Assembly (NCBI GenBank): GCA_024233835.1
Contig: JACKPC010000001.1
Coordinates: forward strand, 1,240,001 to 1,304,000
Direction: 5' to 3'
DNA: 64,000 nucleotides
DNA from: Leptospiraceae bacterium
GTDB lineage: Bacteria; Spirochaetota; Leptospiria; Leptospirales; Leptospiraceae
This document shows positions 25,377 through 32,698 of the stretch, in pieces. A model generated the notes under the pieces. That model did not search any database. It worked only from the letters and a program-made list of their open reading frames with translations, and was not told the DNA's origin. The stretch's first letter is position 1. Each line of letters opens with the position of its first letter. The position numbers and the translations under genes were made by a program.

Positions 25377-27665
25377 CTATCTGGGAATATATTTAAAAAA
25401 GAGTCCGTTATTATTGGTTCCTAGCGGAGAGATACCGTCAAAAATTGTATTAGTATAACCAACAATGAACATCTGGTTTGGAGGATAAAAACTCAGACTT
25501 AAAAAAGAATTACTTCCTCCCGGATAACCAAACAATTTTACAGTTTCAAGAATACCCGTATTCGAAAGAGTCATTATAAAACCATCCAGTGTTCCCGTTA
25601 CTGTGCTTCCGTTTAATGGAGCATCGGTAGAGCCAATAAGATAAAGTTTAGAGTTATATAATTTCAGATTGTATGTGAATACTGATTTAGAGCCCAGGCC
25701 ATAAAGTTTTGTCCAGACATGGTTCCCATTTGCATCATACTCGCTTACAAAAGCATCATTAAGACCAGTCAAGCTCTGTCCATTAAAAGTTCCACTTGCA
25801 TAGCCACCGAGATAAAGTTTATTATTGAGTTTATCTATCTGAACCTGCATAGTCATTATATCCGTTCCTATGACCGGACCTTCGGTCTGTCTGGCCCAAT
25901 TAAAGGTTCCATCTGACTGATATTTTGCAATAAAAAGATCTCTATTAGTTATATTAGCTTTAGTATTTGCAGGAGCTGTTCCTGAAGCGAGTACTGCTTG
26001 AGTTACTCCTATAAGATAAATATTTCCGGAAGCATCAATTTCCAGATCTTTACCGAATGTAGATTTTGCAGTTGTTTCCGCTAATAATCTTGTCCACTGC
26101 CAGTTTCCATTCAAATCATATTTTATAATAAAGGCATCGGTTGAGCCATTAAAAGTCTGAGAATCAAAAGCTCCATTTGTGCGGGAAGTAATATAAATAT
26201 TCTCAGAAGAGTCACAAATTGTACTCTCGGAGGGCTGGATGGTTACTCCGCTTCCTCCTCTCTGTCTCAACCATATTAGATTTCCATTAGAATCGTATTT
26301 TGCGATAAATACATCTTCAATACCATTTAAAGCCTGGCCGGATAATCCGCCTGTGCTGGAACCTGATATATATATATTTCCTGAATTACAAATGCTTAAT
26401 GAATTCCCTTGAGTTGATTTACCGAATACTCCAATCAGTCTTGTCCAAATATGCTTTCCATTGTTGTCATATTTTGACAGCAGTGCATCTCCACTACCAT
26501 TGATTATCTGGCCGTTAATACTACCGAAAGTAGTGCCAACTACGTAAGCATTTCCACTTAAATCATTCACCACGTCATAGAACAAAACCTGACCTGCACT
26601 TGTACCTACCATATCCGAAGCACTGGGTTCCTTTATTTCTATGCTCAGGTTATAGGAAATGCTATCGATAGGATTCACCGCAGTTATTGTATAGTTGCTG
26701 CTTGCCTGAAGGATAGTCGGGGTTCCGGAAATAATACCATTTGATGAATTTATGCTGAGTCCTGCGGGCAAAGCCGGACTTACAGAGTAAGAACTGACCG
26801 TTCCTGTTACTGTAGGGACATTATTTGTAATACTTACATCCACTCCGTATCTTGCCGGATTTTCAGAATAAGTTAAACTGCTGAGAGGAGTAACTTTCAC
26901 AACATTTACTGTGTAGCTAACTTTCGTTCCATTCCTTGCGGTTACATCATAAATGATTTGGTTTGAAAAGTTTTGCTTTGTATATCCACTTATTTGTTCT
27001 ATGCCATTTACACTCACCATTTTCCCGTCGTAGGTAAAAATGGGACTGAGGGACGTAATATCACGGGAAGTGCTGACATACAATGTGATTGTATAATCCG
27101 AGATAGTAGCCAGTCGAATGGGTGAATTAAGCAGAAAAGAAGTAATACGTTTGGCCGCAAGGTCAAGCCCGACTAACTCAGGTTTACCCGGACTTTCGAG
27201 CAAAACAACGGAATCTACAGAAATGCTAAAGGTTTCATTTTCATTTGCCGGACTTATTTGAATAACTACATTTCCGTTCTCATCCAGAATAAATTTTGCA
27301 GTGCCGTAGAAATTTCCCTGTGAGTCGACCACGGTAATTGTATTTTCTCCTTCGCAAATAATGAGAGAATAATTCCCCTCAGAATCTGTATTGATTGATT
27401 TTTTTGATAAGGCGATTCCGCTCGAAGAAGTAGTGGTTAAAGTCAGGTTTTGTATGGGATTTCCGGCCTTATCTTTAATTGTCCCTTTTAAAAGATATTT
27501 ATTTGCAGAGCATTTTAAAGGACTTTCAAGTTCTTGTTGCATCCCGGAAATAAATAAAGCTCGGGAGATGGATTTATCAGATCTTGCAGGCTTGTCACAA
27601 CAAAGAAAGGTTGATGCGATGAGAAGGAAGAAAAATAAAAAATTATAGAAGAATAGCATTGTCAT
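25377..27665 (-). CDS. SBBP beta-propeller repeat lipoprotein (LipL53-like architecture)
   Basis: 762 residues. Lipobox in ASTFLCC; ATG starts lie at 27665 and 27659. Domains in order: regulatory-like beta-sandwich (about 50-150), DUF5018-like domain ending KVSYTVNV (about 165-255), one He_PIG putative Ig domain (about 260-345, SPALPAGLSINSSNG and GTPTILQ), then SBBP repeats to the end. The repeats read like DALLSKYDNNGKHIWTRLIG, and repeat about every 50-55 residues, forming a beta-propeller. NCBI uses the LipL53 family name for leptospiral proteins of this build. Surface exposure is likely; ligand unknown. Confidence 0.85.
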   Translation of the reverse strand: MTMLFFYNFLFFFLLIASTFLCCDKPARSDKSISRALFISGMQQELESPLKCSANKYLLKGTIKDKAGNPIQNLTLTTTSSSGIALSKKSINTDSEGNYSLIICEGENTITVVDSQGNFYGTAKFILDENGNVVIQISPANENETFSISVDSVVLLESPGKPELVGLDLAAKRITSFLLNSPIRLATISDYTITLYVSTSRDITSLSPIFTYDGKMVSVNGIEQISGYTKQNFSNQIIYDVTARNGTKVSYTVNVVKVTPLSSLTYSENPARYGVDVSITNNVPTVTGTVSSYSVSPALPAGLSINSSNGIISGTPTILQASSNYTITAVNPIDSISYNLSIEIKEPSASDMVGTSAGQVLFYDVVNDLSGNAYVVGTTFGSINGQIINGSGDALLSKYDNNGKHIWTRLIGVFGKSTQGNSLSICNSGNIYISGSSTGGLSGQALNGIEDVFIAKYDSNGNLIWLRQRGGSGVTIQPSESTICDSSENIYITSRTNGAFDSQTFNGSTDAFIIKYDLNGNWQWTRLLAETTAKSTFGKDLEIDASGNIYLIGVTQAVLASGTAPANTKANITNRDLFIAKYQSDGTFNWARQTEGPVIGTDIMTMQVQIDKLNNKLYLGGYASGTFNGQSLTGLNDAFVSEYDANGNHVWTKLYGLGSKSVFTYNLKLYNSKLYLIGSTDAPLNGSTVTGTLDGFIMTLSNTGILETVKLFGYPGGSNSFLSLSFYPPNQMFIVGYTNTIFDGISPLGTNNNGLFFKYIPR

Positions 27666-27746
27666 ATTTGATTTAAAATGTCTGAAAACTATTGTAAACC
27701 ATTATTTTGTTATTGAACTATTCTTTTTATTCTTAATCATGATTCT

Positions 27747-28730
27747 ATGTTATTTTTTATAGTCCTGTTTATTCTTTTTTCCTCTTCTATTGTAGCTGAT
27801 GATTTTCATAATATACATTCTTTTGTTGGGGAGAGAGCATCCGGTCTTTCCGGTGCTTATACGGCCATTTCCGATGATCCATCCGGGATTGTATACAATC
27901 CTGCCGGTATAGCATTTTCTCAGGGAGACTATTTTTCTATTTCTGCAAATACCTACAGTGAGATTAGTAAGAGGTATCAGAATGTATTTGGAAAAGGAAC
28001 TGATTATATCAGGACATCAAGAACATTTAATCCGAATTTCATAGGAAGCCTGAAGTCTGTCGGAGACTACCAACTGGGACTCTGTGTTTATACTCCTTAT
28101 TCAAATTCATTTGATCAAAACGATATCTTCTATCACCCTTTATCAAAACCGGAAATATATCAAACACGTCTCGGATTAGCTCATTTTGTAAATCAAAATT
28201 TGCTTTATAGTTTTGATCTAATTTATACGAGCTCCTATTCTATGTCTACCAACCGTTACCAATTAGAACTTACAGGACCTTATCTTATTTTAAAAAATCC
28301 TAAAGAACCGATGATGGAAAGATTTGCTACCCTAAATTTTGCTTTTGGCTTAGAATATTTCTTTTTTGAAAATTTTGCAATTCGTATAGGAGGTTTTTCT
28401 AATTATTCGAATACTCGAAAAATTGATTGGTTGGATAGTTCTATAGATCTCCTCATTTTAAATGCCAGTCAATCGAATACAATTCGTGTTTCCAATAATC
28501 CTTTGATTTCGTATTTTCCGGAAGATATTCAAGCACCTCAACGTTTTGAACATGTGGACCTGAGGGGAGGAACTCTTGCTCTAACCTGGGCTACAGCAAA
28601 AACTTCGGTAAGTCTTACAGGGATTTATGAAAAAGGATTTGGTTCTGCTCGAATTATTTCCTCAAGCCCCGCTCACCCGCTAATCTATAAAAATGTAACT
28701 CTATATTTAACTGCCAGTACTTTTAATTGA
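27747..28730 (+). CDS. Outer-membrane protein, OmpP1/FadL-like
   Basis: 327 residues with a signal peptide (1-17, ending VA). The N-terminal mature motif GERASGLSGAYTAISDDPSG followed by IVYNPAGIA is the signature of OmpP1/FadL/TodX and related barrels. The rest is alternating aromatic beta strands. It is shorter than classical FadL (over 400 residues), so transport of long-chain fatty acids should not be assumed. The start lacks a clear ribosome site. It is divergent from the SBBP lipoprotein. Confidence 0.75.
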   Translation: MLFFIVLFILFSSSIVADDFHNIHSFVGERASGLSGAYTAISDDPSGIVYNPAGIAFSQGDYFSISANTYSEISKRYQNVFGKGTDYIRTSRTFNPNFIGSLKSVGDYQLGLCVYTPYSNSFDQNDIFYHPLSKPEIYQTRLGLAHFVNQNLLYSFDLIYTSSYSMSTNRYQLELTGPYLILKNPKEPMMERFATLNFAFGLEYFFFENFAIRIGGFSNYSNTRKIDWLDSSIDLLILNASQSNTIRVSNNPLISYFPEDIQAPQRFEHVDLRGGTLALTWATAKTSVSLTGIYEKGFGSARIISSSPAHPLIYKNVTLYLTASTFN

Positions 28731-28824
28731 ATCTCCATTACAGAGCAGAGCTACATTCGTCTGAAGTCCTGAGTGTATGCGCCTGAAAAGAATAAAGGAG
28801 TATTCAGCAAATATTAATAATTGA

Positions 28825-29706
28825 CTAATAATACGGCTCAGCCAGAGTTCTGACGTTAATAAAATCTATCTTCTCTCCATTTTGCTTGTGTCCGCCGTGA
28901 CCATAAAAGTCAAAATAAAGATCATTCATTGCTTTTGAATCTTCATCTGTCGTGCGCAGGAATTGCTCTTTTTTGTAAGCAACTAAGTCGAGCATGAAAA
29001 GAAACCATGTGTCCGTTTCTGCTGTTGGGTAGGGCACATCATTGTTTCCTACAGGTGCATAGAAAGCGGAGATGGATTCAGGAAAATCAAAGGAATAAAC
29101 CACATGTCCAATAAAGACATATGAACCATGGGATACTTCTAACAGTATGGAATTCCCGTCAAACTCTGGCCCATAACCCCCGCTCCACTCGGTCATGGGA
29201 GTTTTTTCGCTCTTGCCGATCCATATTTTATTCACGTTCTTAAATTGTCCCAGCAGAAGGGAATACCAGCAATGATCGGAATATCGATCGATATTCCGCA
29301 AAAATCGGTTGGGATCGTGGCTATACACATATACATCGACTCCATTTTCGATGACCAGGAAGGGACGACCTCCGTTGTCAAGGACAAGCCAGCGCTCACC
29401 CTCTTCGGTATGCTGATAAGGAACTGCGCGTGTTCTGGATGGGCTTGTCATGTATTGACGCACCCAATTCTCATCCGGAGGCTCTCTCACTTCATAATTC
29501 TCAAGGACAGGTTGTTCCACAGTTGAAAATAGGTTGAAGTCAATCCATGGATAATAATATAGAGGACTGGAACCTTTTTTTCCGTGTTTGGAATTCCAAT
29601 GGCTTATTTCATTAGTTTCTTTGTCCCGTTCCAATACCTCTTTGTAAAACACCAATTCTTCTAAAGGAGGCGCTTCTTCTTTTGTGTTGCTTTCGTCAAT
29701 GTTCAT
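28825..29706 (-). CDS. Orphan hypothetical protein
   Basis: 293 residues, cytosolic (no signal or membrane helix), acidic, rich in Tyr and Trp. Family not recognised. Visible features are YYYPWIDFNLF, LVLDNGGRPFLVIENGVDVYVY and a C-terminal FDFYGHGGHKQNG. The beta-rich pattern suggests an immunity-like or binding fold, but this is only a guess. It lies at the left edge of the accessory region, next to an IS21-type end at 29732-29747, and has no operon partner. Confidence 0.6.
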   Translation of the reverse strand: MNIDESNTKEEAPPLEELVFYKEVLERDKETNEISHWNSKHGKKGSSPLYYYPWIDFNLFSTVEQPVLENYEVREPPDENWVRQYMTSPSRTRAVPYQHTEEGERWLVLDNGGRPFLVIENGVDVYVYSHDPNRFLRNIDRYSDHCWYSLLLGQFKNVNKIWIGKSEKTPMTEWSGGYGPEFDGNSILLEVSHGSYVFIGHVVYSFDFPESISAFYAPVGNNDVPYPTAETDTWFLFMLDLVAYKKEQFLRTTDEDSKAMNDLYFDFYGHGGHKQNGEKIDFINVRTLAEPYY

Positions 29707-29731
29707 CTTCTTTTCCAGCTAACCCTATAAA

Positions 29732-29747
29732 GTATATTTCGGTGAAA
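29732..29747 (-). mobile_element. IS21-type terminal repeat, left copy
   Basis: GTATATTTCGGTGAAA is the exact inverse of bases 34939-34954, which lie just after an istB tail. Sequences with TTTCACCGAAAT are typical of IS21-family ends. No transposase follows on the inner side here. Confidence 0.55.
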
Positions 29748-29842
29748 GTCTAACATAGATTAATTTAAACCTTATGTAATTATTCTATCAGGAAATCTCC
29801 TTTCAACGTGAATGTGTAAGAAGAGTGTAAACCTATCCCCTA

Positions 29843-29875
29843 CCCCTTTCCTAATTCGCGTGCGCAGGAAAGGGG
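29843..29875. repeat. Hairpin, 10-bp arms
   Basis: CCCCTTTCCT (29843-29852) and AGGAAAGGGG (29866-29875) flank a 13-base GC-rich loop. The stem is perfect. No gene ends here, so it is more likely part of a mobile or repeat element than a terminator. Confidence 0.45.
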
Positions 29876-30020
29876 GGATGAGAGGTAGAAGGGCTTTAGC
29901 CCGATAATAAAGGATATTCCTTAAAAGAAAAAAACATACAGGCTGGCCGCCCGGCATTGGAAGCCTGACTTTCCAAAAGGAAGCAAGTTCTGTAATAATA
30001 ACTAATCGCTAATATCTAAA

Positions 30021-30075
30021 CAGCCGGACGCTGTGCTTCGGCGCGCTTTGCTTGCTCAGCAACCACATCCGGCTG
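30021..30075. repeat. Inverted repeat CAGCCGGA/TCCGGCTG, possible degenerate attC
   Basis: Perfect 8-bp arms at 30021-30028 and 30068-30075 with a GC-rich 39-base interior. On the minus strand the end reads GGCTGTTTAGA, near but not equal to the attC consensus GTTRRRY. It sits downstream of the minus-strand toxin/antitoxin remnant, where an attC would be expected. Confidence 0.3.
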
Positions 30076-30098
30076 GGAAAAAAAGGGCGCCGCACCAG

Positions 30099-30118
30099 GC
30101 GACCCACCGGTGGGTCGC
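30099..30118. repeat. 20-bp perfect palindrome
   Basis: GCGACCCACCGGTGGGTCGC is self-complementary without a loop, just downstream of the truncated toxin gene (minus strand). It could act as a terminator stem or as a recombination or binding site. Confidence 0.5.
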
Positions 30119-30131
30119 TTTCGTGGGTAGA

Positions 30132-30257
30132 TTATTTATTTTGTTTTCTTTTCTTTAAAGACTCCGGATTTCTCCTGTCATGCCAGACGGCGACTATTGA
30201 AATCAGGGTTTCTTTGAGAACGTAATAGAGGGAGGAAGGGAAACGCTTTAGCTTCAT
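30132..30257 (-). pseudogene. RelE/ParE-type toxin, C-terminal remnant
   Basis: A 41-codon frame. Its translation (LKRFPSSLYYVL, then ISIVAVWHDRRNPES) matches the last strands and C-terminal Arg-rich part of RelE/ParE-superfamily toxins, for example the A-(V/I)-x-H-x-RR-(N/D)-P motif. Full toxins are about 90-100 residues, and the frame upstream is closed by TAA, so the N-terminal half is gone. It lies 75 bases downstream of the antitoxin on the same strand. It is likely inactive. Confidence 0.65.
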
Positions 30258-30297
30258 TTTCCATGAGAAACCCCCTGAAGACTCCCAGTTTTAAAAT

Positions 30298-30330
30298 GCT
30301 GGCCGCTGGTAGCTAATTGCTGAAAGCTGC
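30298..30330. repeat. GCTGGCCG...TAGCT repeat, second copy
   Basis: GCTGGCCGCTGGTAGCTAATTGCTGAAAGCTG resembles 24481-24507 (GCTGGCCGATAGCTGAGTAGTTACAGC). Both are intergenic and self-complementary in part (AGCT, CAGC/GCTG). Here it lies between antitoxin and toxin remnant, at the place where the toxin start was lost. Confidence 0.3.
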
Positions 30331-30332
30331 TT

Positions 30333-30557
30333 TTAAACATGTAATGCCTCCAGATCCCTTTCTACTTCTTCCCTTGAAAAACCGGGATGCGGGTTTTCTT
30401 CCATACGTTTCAAGCGGATGGACAGATTATATTCTGTCTCTACAGTAGGGGTGAAAACCACGACAACTGTGTAAGTTCCGGGTTCTACGGCCTGCGGTAA
30501 CCTGGCGGTAAGGGTTCCATCCTCGGCGACCGTGGCTTCTACTTCGTAGTGTTGCAT
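30333..30557 (-). CDS. Antitoxin-like protein, partner of the truncated toxin
   Basis: 74 residues from ATG 30557, which has AAAAGGAG five bases upstream; the frame extends upstream to 30608 but without a ribosome site. The N-terminal half is a short beta segment (EVEATVAEDGTLTARLP) like small AbrB-like or addiction-module antitoxin folds. The C-terminal half is helical and ends with FSREEVERDLEAL, a tail typical of antitoxins for RelE/ParE toxins. Position directly before a toxin remnant supports this. Family not fixed. Confidence 0.6.
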   Translation of the reverse strand: MQHYEVEATVAEDGTLTARLPQAVEPGTYTVVVVFTPTVETEYNLSIRLKRMEENPHPGFSREEVERDLEALHV

Positions 30558-30630
30558 ATAGGCTCCTTTTATTTTCCAAATCAAGCTTTCATCGACTTTC
30601 TCGGCCACTGAGTGAGTGCTGGCTTCTACC

Positions 30631-30690
30631 CTTCGGATGCTGAGTGAAATTTATTGCTTCTGCAATAAATTTAGTATCGAAGCACCGAAG
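30631..30690. repeat. 60-bp imperfect palindrome
   Basis: Centre AAATTTATTGC (30647-30657) / GCAATAAATTT (30662-30672) with loop TTCT; outer arms CTTCGGATGCT and AGCACCGAAG extend it. It lies just upstream of the antitoxin gene and in the gap before the XRE gene. It may be a REP- or MITE-like element or a bidirectional terminator. Confidence 0.55.
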
Positions 30691-30730
30691 TGACTTGACG
30701 GCATGACCGAAGAAGAGAAATGCTTGGGTT

Positions 30731-30780
30731 GTTGATATTTACTATATATTATATCGCAAAAATCAACAATAAAATTGCGA
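30731..30780 (+). promoter_or_regulatory. Probable operator region of the XRE gene
   Basis: Two nested inverted repeats lie before ATG 30794: GTTGAT (30731-30736) with ATCAAC (30762-30767), and TCGCAA (30754-30759) with TTGCGA (30775-30780). Between them is an AT-rich TATATTATAT stretch suited to a -10 box. HTH repressors of the XRE type usually bind such sites in their own promoters. Confidence 0.4.
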
Positions 30781-30793
30781 AAAATAATAATTC

Positions 30794-31123
30794 ATGAATA
30801 AAGAAAATTATAAAGAACTTTTTACTTTTTTAGGTATGAGGCAAAAAGATTTCGCTCAAAAATATGGTGTCCAAGCTTCAAATTTAAGCGATATTGTAAA
30901 CGGTAGAGCCAAACATCTTCCAATCGATGTCATTCTAAAACTAAATGAGGAATATGGAATCAGCATCAAATGGCTGGTAAATGGAACTGGTGATATGTTG
31001 GGTATTCAAAATAGTGAGTCTTTGACCGAAGATGAAAAGGTATTATTTAAAGAAGTTCGTGAAAATCCTAAGCTTATGGGTTTCTTAAAAGGTTTTATTG
31101 AATTACTTAAAAAAAATCTGTAA
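30794..31123 (+). CDS. XRE-family HTH regulator
   Basis: 109 residues. The helix-turn-helix is at about 14-60: MRQKDFAQKYGVQASNLSDI, followed by KLNEEYGISIKWLVNGTGDML, which is the standard ending of lambda-Cro/CI-like domains that start with a five-helix bundle. The rest is a short helical tail that may mediate dimerisation. Likely a repressor of its own promoter (paired inverted repeats upstream). No toxin gene is adjacent on this strand. Confidence 0.82.
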   Translation: MNKENYKELFTFLGMRQKDFAQKYGVQASNLSDIVNGRAKHLPIDVILKLNEEYGISIKWLVNGTGDMLGIQNSESLTEDEKVLFKEVRENPKLMGFLKGFIELLKKNL

Positions 31124-31666
31124 GTATCTCTTCCTTTCGTTACGATTCGGTTTAAACCGAGGCCTGATAGAGTGTAGGACAGCAAAAATACCAATTCATT
31201 AATGACAAAATCTTTTAAAATAAGGAATTCCTGAGAAGAAGGAAAAATAGGATTTCTCTCCAAAAATAAGCAAATCTCCGGATTAGAAACAAAATGCGGT
31301 TCCTTCAAAAATGCCTTTAAGAAACTCAATACTGCCTTTTTATTAAAATCTCTACTTTCATTCATATCCCACATACTATTTTTATGTATAGTTTTCTGTA
31401 AAGCAAATCTCTATTTTCGCCTTTCCTTTTTTTGTTGTCTTTTTGCAGGGAATGTTATTAAGATGTTAAAGTGCGGTAAAAATCCTGACTCCACCAGCAT
31501 ATAAGACGTTGAAGTGATTACGATTTTTAGTAACATACGGATATATACTACACGCTCGAAACGTTAAGCGGTATTTTATCTGGCTTTAATAATGCAATAT
31601 GTAATATTGATATTGGTATTTAAAGAGAGTTAAAGAAAATCCATCATAAACAAGTAGGAGAACACG
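31124..31666. other. 543 bp without a firm gene
   Basis: A minus-strand frame (31006-31374, 122 codons) covers the left half and overlaps the end of the XRE gene. Its first ~80 codons, from ATG 31365, look protein-like (AVLSFLKAFLKEPHF, FPSSQEFLILKDF), so a decayed or small gene is possible, but there is no clear ribosome site. A 14-bp palindrome TCGGTTTAAACCGA is at 31147-31160. The right half is AT-rich with nothing recognised. Confidence 0.4.
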
Positions 31667-32308
31667 ATGAAAGCTATTGGTTTTATTACTATAACCTTCT
31701 GGATTATATCTTTTATAAGTTGCGAAGATCAAGATAAAGAATATAATAAAGGAAAGACGAATACTACATTTTGGCTTGAACTTATTCGTACAAAAAAAGA
31801 AGCCGATTATAGAGAAAAATATAGTTGTAAATCTACAGGATATGAAATTTCCAATGAAAATAATGGAACAATAAAATTCAAATTAATAGGAAATGAAAAT
31901 TGTACGACAGCAATTTATTATGAGATATGTCTACAAGGACAGGTATATAGAGAAAAAGAAAATGATTGCAAAGGAACAGGTGACGAATCCAATCTTTATG
32001 GTGCTCAGTTAATACAGGCAGGATTAAGCAGTAGTGATGGTTCAGGAATGTATCCAAACCTGGCATCTTGTCAATATGATAATGAAGGTTTTTTAGGCTG
32101 GGATTGGTGGGAAGTTGCTTACTTAAGTCACTATAATGATGTTAAAGCAATTTTAGATACTTTGATAAAAGCAAATCCAACTTTAGATGGTATTGAAGTT
32201 TGGAATGGAACAAATTTTAATACAATTAAAATTCCAAATGGTGAAATAATAAGGCAGAACGGTAAAATAAAAAAATACACACTATGCATGATAGAAGTAA
32301 TTGAGTAA
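31667..32308 (+). CDS. Secreted lipoprotein, unknown family
   Basis: 213 residues. Signal peptide with loose lipobox ISFISC (Cys19). The mature protein has seven more cysteines and Asn/Lys/Glu-rich composition, AT-richer than the core genes around it. Family not recognised; FLGWDWWEVAYL is a notable aromatic segment. The frame continues past the TAA for 35 sense codons to a second TAA at 32414-32416. An attC-like site follows at 32440-32510, so it may be an integron cassette gene. Confidence 0.65.
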   Translation: MKAIGFITITFWIISFISCEDQDKEYNKGKTNTTFWLELIRTKKEADYREKYSCKSTGYEISNENNGTIKFKLIGNENCTTAIYYEICLQGQVYREKENDCKGTGDESNLYGAQLIQAGLSSSDGSGMYPNLASCQYDNEGFLGWDWWEVAYLSHYNDVKAILDTLIKANPTLDGIEVWNGTNFNTIKIPNGEIIRQNGKIKKYTLCMIEVIE

Positions 32309-32439
32309 TACACAATAGAAGAAGATTTAGTTAAATTTGGTGTATTAAAAGAAGATATTGTTTTAGGATTACAACCTCCATCCTATAGAAAGTTCACAGA
32401 ATATGCTGTGGCTTAATAGTGGTATATCAAAAAACAGCT

Positions 32440-32510
32440 CTCTAACAAGAGAATGTCCAACAGACCCATTTTAGCCACCGTCACATCGGACGATTCTCAG
32501 GACGTTAGAC
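32440..32510 (+). mobile_element. attC-like integron recombination site
   Basis: The right end is GTTAGAC (32504-32510), a perfect match to the R' consensus GTTRRRY. The left end CTCTAAC is complementary to it in six of seven bases (consensus RYYYAAC, with one mismatch at R). Inside, GAGAATGTCC (32449-32458) pairs with GGACGATTCTC (32488-32498) with one unpaired extra base, as in attC stems. The length of 71 bp is in the usual range. It lies downstream of the lipoprotein gene, where a cassette attC belongs. No integrase is in the window. Confidence 0.5.
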
Positions 32511-32525
32511 GAAATTGATTTGAAG

Positions 32526-32545
32526 AGCCGGCGTCCGTGCCGGCT
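32526..32545. repeat. GC-rich hairpin
   Basis: AGCCGGC and GCCGGCT with a six-base loop, just right of the attC-like site. No T-run follows. Confidence 0.35.
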
Positions 32546-32698
32546 AAGAGAAGAGGGAATAAAACAGAGGGATAAGACATGATTGGTGATAAAAGAAAAT
32601 GCATGGGCTTGGTCACATTTATAATTCATCTATCGCTACGGTGGATACGCAGAGAACAATAGTGGACATTTTCCTAAAAAATTAAAGGAGAAAGAATT

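Larger units (their letters stand above)
29707..30131. other. Gene-free stretch rich in hairpins and repeats
   Basis: No gene is supported in this 425-bp stretch. It holds the IS21-type end (29732-29747), a hairpin with 10-bp arms CCCCTTTCCT/AGGAAAGGGG (29843-29875), an 8-bp inverted repeat (30021-30075) and a 20-bp perfect palindrome (30099-30118). Base composition is much more GC-rich than the neighbouring genes, from about 29940 to 30130. Confidence 0.6.
32309..32698. other. 390-bp intergenic stretch with attC-like site and hairpin
   Basis: It holds the in-frame extension of the lipoprotein frame (to 32416), the attC-like site (32440-32510), and a 7-bp GC-rich hairpin AGCCGGC/GCCGGCT (32526-32545). 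An AAAGGAG ribosome site before the kinase lies at its right end. No further gene seen. Confidence 0.55.

Noticed and set aside
31006..31374. 122-codon minus-strand gene
   Set aside because: Its last third is antisense to the XRE gene and no ribosome site is clear. The first ~80 codons look protein-like, so it is mentioned under the gap but not called as a gene.
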